NCBI GenBank assembly: GCA_963695835.1
Contig: CAVOHR010000001.1
Location: 248,001-312,000, forward strand
Source: VRUE01 sp963695835
GTDB lineage: Bacteria; Actinomycetota; Thermoleophilia; Solirubrobacterales; 70-9
Direction of reading: 5' to 3'
Length of the DNA stretch: 64,000 bases
The notes below the pieces were generated by a model. The model was not told the DNA's origin. It did no database searches and saw only the letters and a list, made by a program, of their open reading frames with translations. Each line of letters opens with the position of its first letter. Within the stretch, counting starts at the first letter, position 1. Positions 1-7,119 of this stretch are shown piece by piece. Position numbers and translations under genes: made by a program.

Positions 1-258
1 GGCCTGCAGTCGCGAGCGGTTCGGGGCGATGATCGCAAGCCACAGGCGCAGGTGGGGGTCGGCGAGCTCGTAGCGATCGCGCCGGGCGCGCAGCGGGTCG
101 GGGACGCGCGCGACCAGTCCGGCTCGCTGCAGGGCCGCAAGCGGCCGGCTGAGCGCGCCGGAGGGAAGGCCGGCGACCCGGGAGATGGCGCTGAACGTCC
201 GCTCGCCGGCGGCGATCGCCGAGAGGATCGCCCGGTAGACGCCAGCGCTGGGACGTGA
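1..258 (-). pseudogene. C-terminal fragment of a DUF234-type ATPase (runs off the left edge)
   Basis: The minus strand is open from an in-frame TAA at 259-261 to the left edge. It reads as the winged-helix part of an archaeal-type ATPase: VYRAILSAIAAGERTFSAIS, then a GALSRPLAALQRAGLV recognition helix and YELADPHLRLWL. The last motif matches the YxxxDPYxRFWLRF motif of the intact ATPases at 1104 and 62220. No start codon or Walker motifs are present, so the upstream part of the gene is gone. The gene's 3' end lies outside the window. It is most likely a relic, though a frameshifted gene cannot be excluded. Confidence 0.6.
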
Positions 259-330
259 TTACGCCTCTTGTAGAGAACCTGACCTCGCCGAGCCAGAGTT
301 CGATCTGACCTCTTCCGGCGATCCGGCGGC

Positions 331-756
331 TCAGGGCGCCAGGGCCGGGGTGAGGCGCAGGCCGGCGGGGTCGAGGGCGCGGCGTACGCGCTTGTCGAAG
401 GAGGCGAGGTGGGCGCCGGCGCGCTCCGCGGTGGCGATAGCGAAGCCGTCGGCGAGGCTCACCCCGAGGCCGCGACGGCGGGCGGCAGTACGGGCGAGTG
501 CGGCGTCGGGCGCGAGCAGGCGGATGCCAAGCGAGGCGATCGCGTCGACGGCGGCGCGCAGGTTGCGCTCGTCCTCCGCCGGGCGGACCAGCGCCTCGGC
601 GTAGTTGACCGTGCACAGGAGCAGTTCCACCTGCTCGGCCGCCAGGCGCGCAAACGCCTCAGCTACAGCAGCGTGGTGGGCATCGGCGCGGTCGAGCGCG
701 GCGATGACGACGTCGGTGTCCAGCACGCAGGGAATCAAGCCTGGGCGATCAGGCAC
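331..756 (-). CDS. PIN-domain toxin, VapC type
   Basis: This is a 141-aa PIN-domain protein, presumably a Mg-dependent RNase. The acidic residues of the fold are visible: the first Asp in VLDTDVVIAAL, the Glu in NYAEAL, the Asp in SLADGFAIATAE and a late Asp in ASFDKRV. I chose GTG at 754-756, which overlaps the stop of the antitoxin gene by 8 bp, as is usual for vapBC. A longer frame to 813 exists but its extra residues are not PIN-like. The gene follows an AbrB-type antitoxin (749-967) and is presumably co-transcribed and neutralised by it. The RNA target cannot be deduced. Confidence 0.85.
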   Translation of the reverse strand: MPDRPGLIPCVLDTDVVIAALDRADAHHAAVAEAFARLAAEQVELLLCTVNYAEALVRPAEDERNLRAAVDAIASLGIRLLAPDAALARTAARRRGLGVSLADGFAIATAERAGAHLASFDKRVRRALDPAGLRLTPALAP

Positions 757-967
757 GCTCTTCGGAGCGCAGCCGGTCGAGGTAGCCGGGCTCGTACAGG
801 CCGTCGAAGACACCGAGCGCCCCGGTCAGATCGGGTGCGGCGCGGTGGACGACGATCCGATCGGCCCCCTCGGCCTCGATCACGACCTCGTCCCCCGGCC
901 GCAGGCCCGCGGCCTCGAGGCTCTCAACCGGCAGGGTCACCTGATGCTTCGTGGAGATGCGTGGCAT
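749..967 (-). CDS. AbrB/MazE-type antitoxin
   Basis: A 72-aa protein with a SpoVT/AbrB swapped-hairpin DNA-binding domain: ISTKHQVTLPVESLEAAGLR, then PGDEVVIEAE. The C-terminal third is probably the toxin-binding tail. It lies upstream of the PIN toxin and overlaps it by 8 bp. The transcript looks leaderless: on the minus strand a TAGAGT -10 box (975-980) sits 7 nt before the ATG. That box lies inside a perfect inverted repeat (970-989), so the antitoxin probably represses its own operon. Confidence 0.85.
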   Translation of the reverse strand: MPRISTKHQVTLPVESLEAAGLRPGDEVVIEAEGADRIVVHRAAPDLTGALGVFDGLYEPGYLDRLRSEERA

Positions 968-969
968 GG

Positions 970-989
970 CCTTTACTCTAGCGTAAAGG
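970..989 (-). promoter_or_regulatory. Inverted-repeat operator with -10 box of the AbrB/PIN operon
   Basis: A perfect inverted repeat CCTTTAC-N6-GTAAAGG ends 2 bp before the start codon. Read on the minus strand it contains the -10-like hexamer TAGAGT. Overlap of a dyad and the -10 element directly upstream of an AbrB antitoxin is the usual layout of TA autoregulation. Confidence 0.6.
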
Positions 990-1069
990 TAAACGGTCGG
1001 GAGGTTGGGGCTCGCAGCGTAGCGGCATCCGCGAGATAATTGGCCGGGAGACTTTTCAAAACAATCCCG

Positions 1070-1097
1070 TTGTAAAGTTTTGCGGCCTTAGTACACT
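1070..1097 (+). promoter_or_regulatory. Promoter of the DUF234-type ATPase gene (leaderless)
   Basis: TTGTAA (1070-1075), a 16-bp spacer and TACACT (1092-1097) lie 6 nt before the GTG start at 1104, so transcription would begin at or next to the start codon. Short AAAAC/GTTTT dyads overlap the -35 region and could be an operator. Confidence 0.45.
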
Positions 1098-1103
1098 GGC
1101 CAG

Positions 1104-2531
1104 GTGAAGTTCGCCGGTCGAGAACGCGAGTTGGCACTGCTTGGGAAGCACCTCGCCGGGGTGAAGCGAAGCGGGCGCGGTGCCCTGATCGCGATGCGCG
1201 GGCGCCGGCGCGTCGGCAAGTCGCGGTTGGTTGAGGAGTTCGCGCAGGGCGCCGGCTGCCCCTGCGTCTTCTACACCGCGGTGCAGGAGGAGGGCGAGAC
1301 CGAGCTTCGGCGCTTCGTCCGGGCGATCGAGGGCTCAGAGGCGCCGCGGTCGGTCGACGTCAGGGCGGGGCTGCGCCCCGAGACCTGGGAGTCAGCCCTG
1401 ACGCTGGCCGCGGAGGGAGCCACCCGCAGGGCTCCGCTGATCGTCGTGATCGATGAGTTCCCCTACCTGGCGGACAAGGAGCCGAGCATCGAGGCCGTCC
1501 TGCAGATGGTCTGGGACCGAAGCCTCCAGGGCGCGCCGGTTCTCGCGATCCTCATCGGCTCCGACGAGGCGATGATGGGCGCCCTGACCGAGCAGGGGCG
1601 GCCACTGTACGACCGCGCGCGCTCGATGACGATCGAGCCGCTCAGCCCGGCCGACGTAGGAGAGCTGCTGGGGCTGGAGCCGGCGGATGCGCTGGACGCC
1701 TACATGGTGATAGGCGGCTTCCCGGTCCTCGCCCTCGAGTGGGGCAGGGGGCGCGGGATGGCCGCCTATCTGCGTGACGGCCTCGCGGACCCCACCTCGT
1801 TTCTCGTCGTCAGCGGCGAGCGAGCGCTCAGCGCCGAGTTTCCAACGGAGGCCCAGGCGCGCACGGTGCTTGGGGCCCTCGGCGAGGGGGCGCGAGCCCA
1901 CTCGCGGATTCTCGCGCGCACCAGCCTGAGCGCCACCACGGTCAACGAGACGCTGCACCTGCTGGCGCGCAAGCGGGTGGTGCGGCGGCTCACCCCCTAC
2001 TCCGCCCGGGCGGCGCCGAAGACCGCGCTCTGGGAGATCGTCGACCCCTACATGCGCTTCTGGCTTCGCTTCGTCAACAGGAAGGTCGACCTGATCGAGC
2101 GGGGGCGCGGGTCGTTGCTCGTCGAGGACTTCCGAGAGAGCTGGCCAAGCTTCCGGGGGCGGGCGATCGAACCGATCGTGCGCGACTCGCTGGAGAGGCT
2201 GCTGCCAGACGCCAAGCGCTTCGGCGCCGCCCGCTACGCCGGCGGCTACTGGAATCGCACCGGGGCGATCGAGGTCGACCTGGTGGGAGGCGATGCCTGG
2301 CCGGTGGCCGATCGAGTCGCCTTCGTCGGCGAGATCAAGTGGCGGGCGAGACGGCGTTTCGGGCGAGCGGACGCGCTACAGCTCGCTGCGCGGCGCAGCG
2401 AGGTGCCGGGCGCGAGCGAGGAGACGCTGCTCGTCGGCGTCAGCTCGCAGGGATTCGACGCGGGCGTCCCCCTCGACGTACGGCTCTCGCCGCAGAACCT
2501 GATCGACGCCTGGCGCACCTCCGCCCCCTAA
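1104..2531 (+). CDS. AAA ATPase with DUF234-like C-terminus
   Basis: This 475-aa protein belongs to the archaeal-type ATPases (ATPase_2 followed by DUF234). The Walker A motif is in RGRRRVGKSRL (about residues 30-40), Walker B is LIVVIDEFPYL (about 113-123), and an arginine-rich sensor region follows. A winged helix comes near residues 260-310, then DPYMRFWLRFV. The C-terminal EVDLVGGD...GEIKWR resembles a PD-(D/E)XK nuclease-like core. The start is GTG, probably leaderless. A paralogue lies at 62220-63650 and relics lie at 1, 57910 and 62072. These ATPases are often found near TA genes and mobile DNA, but their substrate is unknown. Confidence 0.8.
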   Translation: MKFAGRERELALLGKHLAGVKRSGRGALIAMRGRRRVGKSRLVEEFAQGAGCPCVFYTAVQEEGETELRRFVRAIEGSEAPRSVDVRAGLRPETWESALTLAAEGATRRAPLIVVIDEFPYLADKEPSIEAVLQMVWDRSLQGAPVLAILIGSDEAMMGALTEQGRPLYDRARSMTIEPLSPADVGELLGLEPADALDAYMVIGGFPVLALEWGRGRGMAAYLRDGLADPTSFLVVSGERALSAEFPTEAQARTVLGALGEGARAHSRILARTSLSATTVNETLHLLARKRVVRRLTPYSARAAPKTALWEIVDPYMRFWLRFVNRKVDLIERGRGSLLVEDFRESWPSFRGRAIEPIVRDSLERLLPDAKRFGAARYAGGYWNRTGAIEVDLVGGDAWPVADRVAFVGEIKWRARRRFGRADALQLAARRSEVPGASEETLLVGVSSQGFDAGVPLDVRLSPQNLIDAWRTSAP

Positions 2532-2554
2532 GAACCTGCTCCGGCCTCAGACAC

Positions 2555-3313
2555 TCAGCCCGTGAGGGCGCGGGCGGCAGCGAGGGAGGCGGTTAGCGTC
2601 GCGACGTCGGGGCGATTGTGGATCGAGGTCTTCAGCACCCGGGCGAGGGCGATCTGGTCGGTCTGGACGAGCTGGCCGGGCAACTCGTCGCGGGCGAGGG
2701 GGAAGACGTCGTGGGCGAGCAGCCACCAGCGGGCGGTGAGCGAGAGGGCGCCGCGGACGTGCTCCAGCGCGGCGGCGTGGTCGCCGCTGGCGATGAGGCG
2801 CTCAGCGAAGGAGAGCGTTTGGCGAGCTTGCCGAAGCTTGCGCTCGGGGTCGGGCCAGAGGTCGCGCTCGACGGCCTCGATGACCGCCTCGCGCATGACA
2901 CCCGAGTCGAAGAGGACGCAGCCGTGGCGCAGCGTCCAGTGGGCGAAGTCATCGCCGCGCTCCAGCTTGGCGAGGAACTCGGCCGGCTCATCGCAGTAGA
3001 GGTCGATCTCGACGGGCAGGTCGTCGATTCGGGGGCGGGCGCCGATCGCGTGGTAGTCGAGGTCGCTCACCCCGGTGCGCCGGCCCCTGGCGGTGGAGCC
3101 GGTCAGGACCAGCGCCGCGGCGCCCAGCTCGCGGCTGCGCGACTCCAGGTCGCGGGTGATCGCGGTCAGGTCGGCCGGCTGGTGCCGCGCGGCGCGCTCG
3201 CGGTCGGCGAGCAGGCGGCTCGCCCACAGCTCGGCGTCGAGTGGACCCAGCTGCGCCAGGCCGTCCCTGGTCGGGGCGGGCTCGCGCCAGGCTCTTGTGA
3301 GGGTCTTGGTCAT
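2555..3313 (-). CDS. Nucleotidyltransferase-domain protein (MNT type)
   Basis: A 252-aa protein with the MNT nucleotidyltransferase signature GSTARGRRTGVSDLD (GSx10DxD) near residues 72-86 and the third Asp in VEIDLYCDE. The C-terminal 120 residues are helical and HEPN-like in feel, but I cannot prove that domain. I took ATG at 3313 rather than the upstream frame because it overlaps the stop of the preceding HEPN-like gene as ATGA and starts a more credible sequence (MTKTLTRAW). MNT proteins next to HEPN proteins act as antitoxins that modify the HEPN RNase. Here the HEPN partner appears frameshifted. Confidence 0.75.
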   Translation of the reverse strand: MTKTLTRAWREPAPTRDGLAQLGPLDAELWASRLLADRERAARHQPADLTAITRDLESRSRELGAAALVLTGSTARGRRTGVSDLDYHAIGARPRIDDLPVEIDLYCDEPAEFLAKLERGDDFAHWTLRHGCVLFDSGVMREAVIEAVERDLWPDPERKLRQARQTLSFAERLIASGDHAAALEHVRGALSLTARWWLLAHDVFPLARDELPGQLVQTDQIALARVLKTSIHNRPDVATLTASLAAARALTG

Positions 3314-3557
3314 GACGCAACTGCGATGCCCTGCGGCTCGGCGAGGGCGTCGATCGCCGCCTCGAGCGCGGCGAAGGCCCACTGCACGGCGTCGCGGAGG
3401 TCGCCGCCGTCGGCCTCCTGCCCTGCCTTCGTCAGGTGCTCGCGGGCGACCACGACTTTGCGCTTGGACTCATCGGTGACAGATGGTAGGCGGCGGGACG
3501 GCTGCCGCGGACCTCTCCAGCGTCGAAGTCCTCGGGTCGATAGAGGGGATCGCTCAC
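3310..3557 (-). pseudogene. HEPN-like partner gene, frameshifted
   Basis: Two adjoining minus-strand frames look like one small gene. The first starts at GTG 3557 and reads VSDPLYRPEDFDAGEVRG to about 3485. The second begins there, one nucleotide out of phase, and continues VTDESKRKVVVAREHL...DAVQWAFAALEAAIDALAE to a TGA at 3310. The second part is an amphipathic HEPN-like helical pair. The coupling to the MNT gene by ATGA supports a former HEPN/MNT operon. A single-base error in the assembly would also explain it. An AGGGGAG sequence lies unusually close (1 nt) to the GTG, so the start is uncertain. Confidence 0.5.
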
Positions 3558-3612
3558 ACTCCCCTGAGAGATGTGGGCGGGAAGTTCTCCCCCCTCGGTA
3601 GAATCCGGCTAC

Positions 3613-3819
3613 ATGACCGCGAAGGAGCAGCTGCTGAAGGAGGTGCCGCGGTGGACCGAGGCGCAGGCCACGGCGGCGTTGCGCGTGGTCGACGCGCAGA
3701 CCGAGCTGGCGGCGTACTTCGATGCGGAGGCGAAGCTGACGCCCGCCGAGCTGAAGGCGCGGGAAGACCGTAGGGCCGAGGCGAACGCCCGCGAGATGAT
3801 CCGCGAAGAGCGCTGGTAG
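3613..3819 (+). CDS. Putative antitoxin of a MazF-type module
   Basis: This 68-aa, highly charged and mostly helical protein (MTAKEQLLKEVPRWTEAQAT... ending EMIREERW) precedes a MazF-like gene by 11 nt. I chose ATG 3613 because a TAGAAT -10 box at 3599-3604 ends 8 nt before it, the leaderless layout of the other TA genes here; the longer frame from 3571 would start upstream of the promoter. No DNA-binding fold is recognisable. The antitoxin role is inferred from position and size. Confidence 0.65.
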   Translation: MTAKEQLLKEVPRWTEAQATAALRVVDAQTELAAYFDAEAKLTPAELKAREDRRAEANAREMIREERW

Positions 3820-3830
3820 GACGCAGCGCA

Positions 3831-4142
3831 TTGATCAGTCGTGGCGGGGTCTTCTGGCTCGAAATGGAGGCCGAGGGCCGCCATCCCGTCTGCGTGTTGA
3901 CTCGCGATGAGGCGGTCCCGAGCCTGGACAACGTGGTCGTCGCGACGGTCAGCTCGCACATATGGGGACTGAGAAGCGAGGTGCTGCTCGGGCCCGAGGA
4001 CGGGATGCCGCGCGAGTGCGTGGTCAGCCTCGACAACCTGCGGACGGTGCCGAAGGCACAGCTGGTCGAGCCGATCACTGAGCTCGGAGCCGGGAAGATG
4101 GACGAGGTCTGCCGGGCACTGTCTGCGGCCAGCGGCTGCTGA
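3831..4142 (+). CDS. MazF/PemK-like endoribonuclease toxin
   Basis: A 103-aa MazF-family protein: RGGVFWLEME (the RRGDVYW position), PVCVLTRDE, then VVVATVSSHIWGLRSEV with the TT/R..EV loop and CVVSLDNLRTV (the aDqir/T.D motif), ending in LxxKMxEVCRAL. The start is a TTG eleven nucleotides behind the antitoxin gene. It is closely similar in layout and sequence to the MazF at 8248-8550, including GPEDGMP and the C-terminal helix. The target would be single-stranded RNA, specificity unknown. Confidence 0.8.
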   Translation: MISRGGVFWLEMEAEGRHPVCVLTRDEAVPSLDNVVVATVSSHIWGLRSEVLLGPEDGMPRECVVSLDNLRTVPKAQLVEPITELGAGKMDEVCRALSAASGC

Positions 4143-4145
4143 GCG

Positions 4146-4220
4146 ATGAACAAGCTTCCGACCAACGCACCCGATCCTCAGCCCGGCGAGGTCGTCGCCG
4201 AGCTGGTTCGCAACGCCTGA
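4146..4220 (+). CDS. Possible 24-aa small ORF
   Basis: An ATG frame immediately behind the MazF-like gene encodes 24 residues (MNKLPTNAPDPQPGE then VVAELVRNA). I see no clear ribosome binding site and no recognised family. It is listed only because it is compact, begins 3 nt after the toxin stop and may be translated by re-initiation. Confidence 0.2.
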   Translation: MNKLPTNAPDPQPGEVVAELVRNA

Positions 4221-4368
4221 GCGAATTCGCCGGCGCGCTCAGGACCGGCCCCGGGAGCGCGTTCCCTCGCGCCCAGCGGCCCGCTCAGATCGCTTCCAGC
4301 GGCCGGGGTCGAGGCCCAGGGGCGGCGATCGCGAGCTTCCAGTCGGCCCCGATCTGGCGCGAGGCCAA

Positions 4369-4374
4369 TAGGAT
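4369..4374 (+). promoter_or_regulatory. -10 box of the cyclophilin gene
   Basis: TAGGAT ends 8 nt before the ATG at 4383. No Shine-Dalgarno sequence is present, so the messenger is probably leaderless. Confidence 0.45.
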
Positions 4375-4382
4375 AAATCTCG

Positions 4383-5051
4383 ATGTCTTATCTGTCCAAG
4401 GGGAGGGTGTGGGGAGCGTTTGCGCTGGTCGCGATCCTCGCGGCGCTCGCCTCCGGCTGCGGGGGCAGCAGCGACTCGACCTCGAGCACCGCCACGACCG
4501 CCTCCGGCTGCAAGGAAGTGGAAGCGCCGGAGCCGAAGGAAGTCAGCCTGCCGGCACCGAAGCAGACGGTGGAGGCGGGCGAAAAGCTGACCGCGGTCGT
4601 GCAGACCAGCTGCGGCAGCTTCGAGCTCGTGCTCGACACCAAGCGCGCGCCGAAGACCACCAACTCGTTCGCCTATCTCGCCGACCAGGGCTTCTACGAC
4701 GGCCTGGACTTCAATCGAGTCGTGTCCGGCTTCGTCGTCCAGGGCGGCGACCCGCTCGGCGACGGCAGCGGCGGCCCCGGTTACAGCGTCGTGGAGAAGC
4801 CGCCCGCCGACCTCGCCTACACCAGGGGCATCGTGGCGATGGCGAAGACCCCTACCGAGCCTCCCGGCAGCTCTGGCAGCCAGTTCTTCGTCGTCACCAG
4901 CGTCAACGCGGGGTTCCCGGCCGAATACGCGCTCCTCGGCGAAGTGAGCAAGGGCTATGGCGTGGTCGATCGGATCAACAGGCTAGGCACCCGCGCCGAA
5001 GTACCCAAACAGACGGTCCTGATCGAAAAGGTGACGATCGAGAAGGGCTAA
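4383..5051 (+). CDS. Lipoprotein peptidyl-prolyl cis-trans isomerase, cyclophilin type
   Basis: A 222-aa protein with a type II signal peptide: a hydrophobic stretch and the lipobox LASGC at about residues 23-27, then a Ser/Thr-rich linker. The cyclophilin fold follows (about 65-220), with FYDGLDFNRVVSGFVVQGGD (the catalytic FHRVI.GFMIQGGD strand, with Asn for His), GSSGSQFFV and YALLGEV. It would sit on the outer face of the membrane and assist folding of exported proteins, which fits the many secreted neighbours. A close paralogue is at 46472-47146. It is probably a single-gene unit. Confidence 0.9.
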   Translation: MSYLSKGRVWGAFALVAILAALASGCGGSSDSTSSTATTASGCKEVEAPEPKEVSLPAPKQTVEAGEKLTAVVQTSCGSFELVLDTKRAPKTTNSFAYLADQGFYDGLDFNRVVSGFVVQGGDPLGDGSGGPGYSVVEKPPADLAYTRGIVAMAKTPTEPPGSSGSQFFVVTSVNAGFPAEYALLGEVSKGYGVVDRINRLGTRAEVPKQTVLIEKVTIEKG

Positions 5052-5094
5052 AGATCGCTCCGGCCGTCGCGGGCACGGTCACGCTGCACCGGTG

Positions 5095-6582
5095 CTACTG
5101 CTTGGCGGGCTTGAGCTTGACCGTGGAGGCAACGACGCCGGTCCCGCTCAGCCTCGCCTTCAGCGCCTTGCCCTTGTCGAGCACCTTCTTGGCGGCCCCG
5201 GAGAGCTTCACCTTGAGCGTCGTAGAGGTGCCCGAGGCGAGGCCGAAGGAGGCCTTGCCGATCGCGACGTTCTTGGCCTTCTTGCCCTGCTTGACCTTGG
5301 CGGTGAGCCGCAGGGCGCCCTTGCAGGGGCCGCCGGAGCAGGTAAGCGTGAGCGCGGCCTTGCCGGCGCTGACCGAGGCGGTACCCGCAACCTTGGTCTT
5401 GCCTTCGGGTTCGGGCGTTGGGGTCGGCGTCGGGGTGGGCGTCGGGGTGGGGGTCGGCGTCGGGGTGGCGTCAAAGGTCGCCGTGACCGTGGTGTCGGCT
5501 TTGACCGTCACCGTGCAGTTTCCGGTGCCCGAGCAGCCGGCTCCCGACCAACCGGCGAAGGTGGAGCCGGAGGCCGCAGAAGCGGCGAGGGTGACTTTCA
5601 TCCCTTCGCTGGAGGAGGAGGCGCAGGCGCCGCCGTTGCAGGTCACGGTGCCCGTGCCGGTGCCCGACTCGATCACGGTGAAGAGGACTTGCGGCCGTGG
5701 CTCGAAGATCGCGGTAACGGTCACTGGTTCTGCTTCGATCGTCCGTTCGCAGGGTTCCGATTCGTAGAAGGAGCAGTATTCGTCGGTCCATCCGACGAAT
5801 TCGGAGCCCGGGTCAGCTACGGAATACAGGATCAGTTCGGTTTCTTCTTGGTAGCTGGAGGCGCAGGGCCCGGCGGTGCCGCTGCCGGCGACTTCGCATT
5901 CGACCGCGCCTTTGCCGGTGCCGGCCGTTTCGACCGTGAGCAGGTATTTGGGGATCGGCCCGAATTCCGCGGTGACGTCCACGGCTTCTTCTTCGATCGT
6001 CAGTTCGCAGGGTTCCGCTTCGTAGAAGGAGCAGTATTCGTCGGTCCATCCGACGAATACGGAGCCCGGGCTGGGCGTGGCGTAGAGGACCAGTTCGGTT
6101 TCTCCGGGGTAGCTGGAGGCGCAGGGCCCGGCGGTGCCGCTGCCGGCGAGTTCGCACTCGACCGTGCCTTTGCCGGTGCCGGTCATTTTGACCGTGAGTG
6201 GATATTTGGGGATCGGCCCGAATTCCGCGGTGACGTCCACGGCTTCTTCTTCGATCGTCAGTTCGCAGGGTTCCGCTTCGTAGAAGGAGCAGTATTCGTC
6301 GGTCCATCCGACGAATACGGAGCCCGGGCTGGGCGTGGCGTAGAGGACCAGTTCGGTTTCTCCGGGGTAGCTGGAGGCGCAGGGCCCGGCGGTGCCGCTG
6401 CCGGCGAGTTCGCACTCGACCGTGCCTTTGCCGGTGCCGATCTTGTGCACTTTGAGGGCGAATTTCGCCGCCGAGGCTCCAGCCGGGAGGGCGAGCGCGA
6501 AGGTCGCGACCAGAGTCGCGACCAAGGCGAGAAGCCCGAGGCGCGAACGACCGCGCCGAATGGTCCTCAAGGCAACTCTCAT
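5095..6582 (-). CDS. Secreted InlB-type repeat protein
   Basis: A 495-aa protein with a Sec signal peptide ending near ALALPAGASA (residue about 38). Three 86-residue repeats follow, each with paired cysteines, FVGWTDEYCSFYEAEPC and a closing DVTAEFGPIPKY. A divergent fourth repeat (TFAGWSGAGCSGTGNC, VTATF) leads into a PT-repeat linker (about 375-393). The C-terminal 100-residue beta-rich domain contains GGPCKGALRLTAKVKQGKKA and also ends the protein at 58687. GAGGTGAG lies before the ATG. The repeats belong to the divergent InlB B-repeat type; adhesion or a surface role is inferred only. Confidence 0.8.
   Translation of the reverse strand: MRVALRTIRRGRSRLGLLALVATLVATFALALPAGASAAKFALKVHKIGTGKGTVECELAGSGTAGPCASSYPGETELVLYATPSPGSVFVGWTDEYCSFYEAEPCELTIEEEAVDVTAEFGPIPKYPLTVKMTGTGKGTVECELAGSGTAGPCASSYPGETELVLYATPSPGSVFVGWTDEYCSFYEAEPCELTIEEEAVDVTAEFGPIPKYLLTVETAGTGKGAVECEVAGSGTAGPCASSYQEETELILYSVADPGSEFVGWTDEYCSFYESEPCERTIEAEPVTVTAIFEPRPQVLFTVIESGTGTGTVTCNGGACASSSSEGMKVTLAASAASGSTFAGWSGAGCSGTGNCTVTVKADTTVTATFDATPTPTPTPTPTPTPTPTPEPEGKTKVAGTASVSAGKAALTLTCSGGPCKGALRLTAKVKQGKKAKNVAIGKASFGLASGTSTTLKVKLSGAAKKVLDKGKALKARLSGTGVVASTVKLKPAKQ
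5944..6459 (-). repeat. Two near-identical 258-bp tandem units
   Basis: The two inner 86-residue repeats of the 5095-6582 protein are almost base-identical with period 258 bp. A third, more diverged copy follows toward the 3' end. This implies recent tandem duplication or conversion. Confidence 0.8.
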
Positions 6583-6685
6583 GCGATCTCACCTCATCCC
6601 GTCGACCCTGCCGCCCGCCCGTTGGGGCTTCCGACGACGATTCCCCTTGCTTGCCTCCTGCCCAGTCCCAACTGGGCCGAGCTGC

Positions 6686-6715
6686 ATTGTATCCAGGTCG
6701 ATGTCGAGCGTTCAG
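6686..6715 (-). promoter_or_regulatory. Candidate promoter of the 5095-6582 gene
   Basis: On the minus strand CTGAAC (6710-6715), an 18-bp spacer and TACAAT (6686-6691) lie about 100 bp before the ATG. An overlapping TTGACC is 23 bp from the same -10 box, which is too far. Confidence 0.35.
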
Positions 6716-6908
6716 GTCAAGTGGCGGCGGGCGCCGAGCCAGGCCCAGATCGTGGCCTCGTCGCGGCGGACGAGCAGGAGGCGGGCATCGAGATCCGTGG
6801 CGAGCTCGCGGATGGGCCGCGCCGCGCCGCGAGCGGCAGCCGCATTTGTCCTGGTGCTGTGAACAGGGGGGTGGAGGCCGTGGGGCTAGCGGCGACGGCG
6901 GCGGGCGC

Positions 6909-6914
6909 TAGGAT
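6909..6914 (+). promoter_or_regulatory. -10 box of the interrupted MazEF-like module
   Basis: TAGGAT ends 7 nt before the GTG start at 6922, the leaderless spacing seen in the other TA modules. Confidence 0.45.
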
Positions 6915-6921
6915 TTGGGCC

Positions 6922-7119
6922 GTGACGACTCGCGAGATCGCCAAACGCCTGATCGACGAGCTGCCCGAGTCCGAGCTGGAGCCGGTGGTCGAGTTCATCG
7001 TCTCGCGGAGCGAGGGCGAGCGGGTCGTGGACGAGTGGGGCGACCTGGACGCGTTCAGCGCAAAGGCATCACGCGGAGTGCTGCGCCACATGGCCGAGGA
7101 CGAAGCAAAAGCCGGCTAA
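6922..7119 (+). CDS. Antitoxin of a MazF-type module, 3' end replaced by an IS
   Basis: A 65-aa protein starting at GTG: TTREIAKRLIDELPESELEP, then VVEFIVSRSEGERVVDEWGDLD and a helical, charged tail. Its TAA stop (7117-7119) is contributed by the terminal repeat of the IS1595 element. Removing the element and one copy of the 8-bp target repeat restores nine more codons (LSWEEFRPR) before a TGA, so the natural protein had about 74 residues. The toxin frame lies on the other side of the IS. The missing tail may be part of the toxin-binding surface. Confidence 0.7.
   Translation: MTTREIAKRLIDELPESELEPVVEFIVSRSEGERVVDEWGDLDAFSAKASRGVLRHMAEDEAKAG
7110..7117 (+). repeat. Left target-site duplication of IS1595-family element
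   Basis: AGCCGGCT directly precedes the left inverted repeat and recurs exactly at 8211-8218. Eight base pairs is the duplication length known for the IS1595 family. Confidence 0.85.

Larger units (their letters stand above)
6583..6921. other. Intergenic region between secreted repeat protein and antitoxin
   Basis: No credible gene was found here. It holds the 5' leader and promoter of the minus-strand gene at its left side and the leaderless -10 box of the plus-strand antitoxin at its right end. Confidence 0.5.

Noticed and set aside
5400..5470. GGGGTCGGCGTC-type microsatellite
   Set aside because: It encodes the PT-repeat linker of the 5095-6582 protein; no separate regulatory meaning is needed.
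5092..7119. Plus-strand 675-aa open frame
   Set aside because: It lies antisense to the secreted repeat protein at 5095-6582 and repeats with it; only its last 65 codons (6922-7119) are a real gene.
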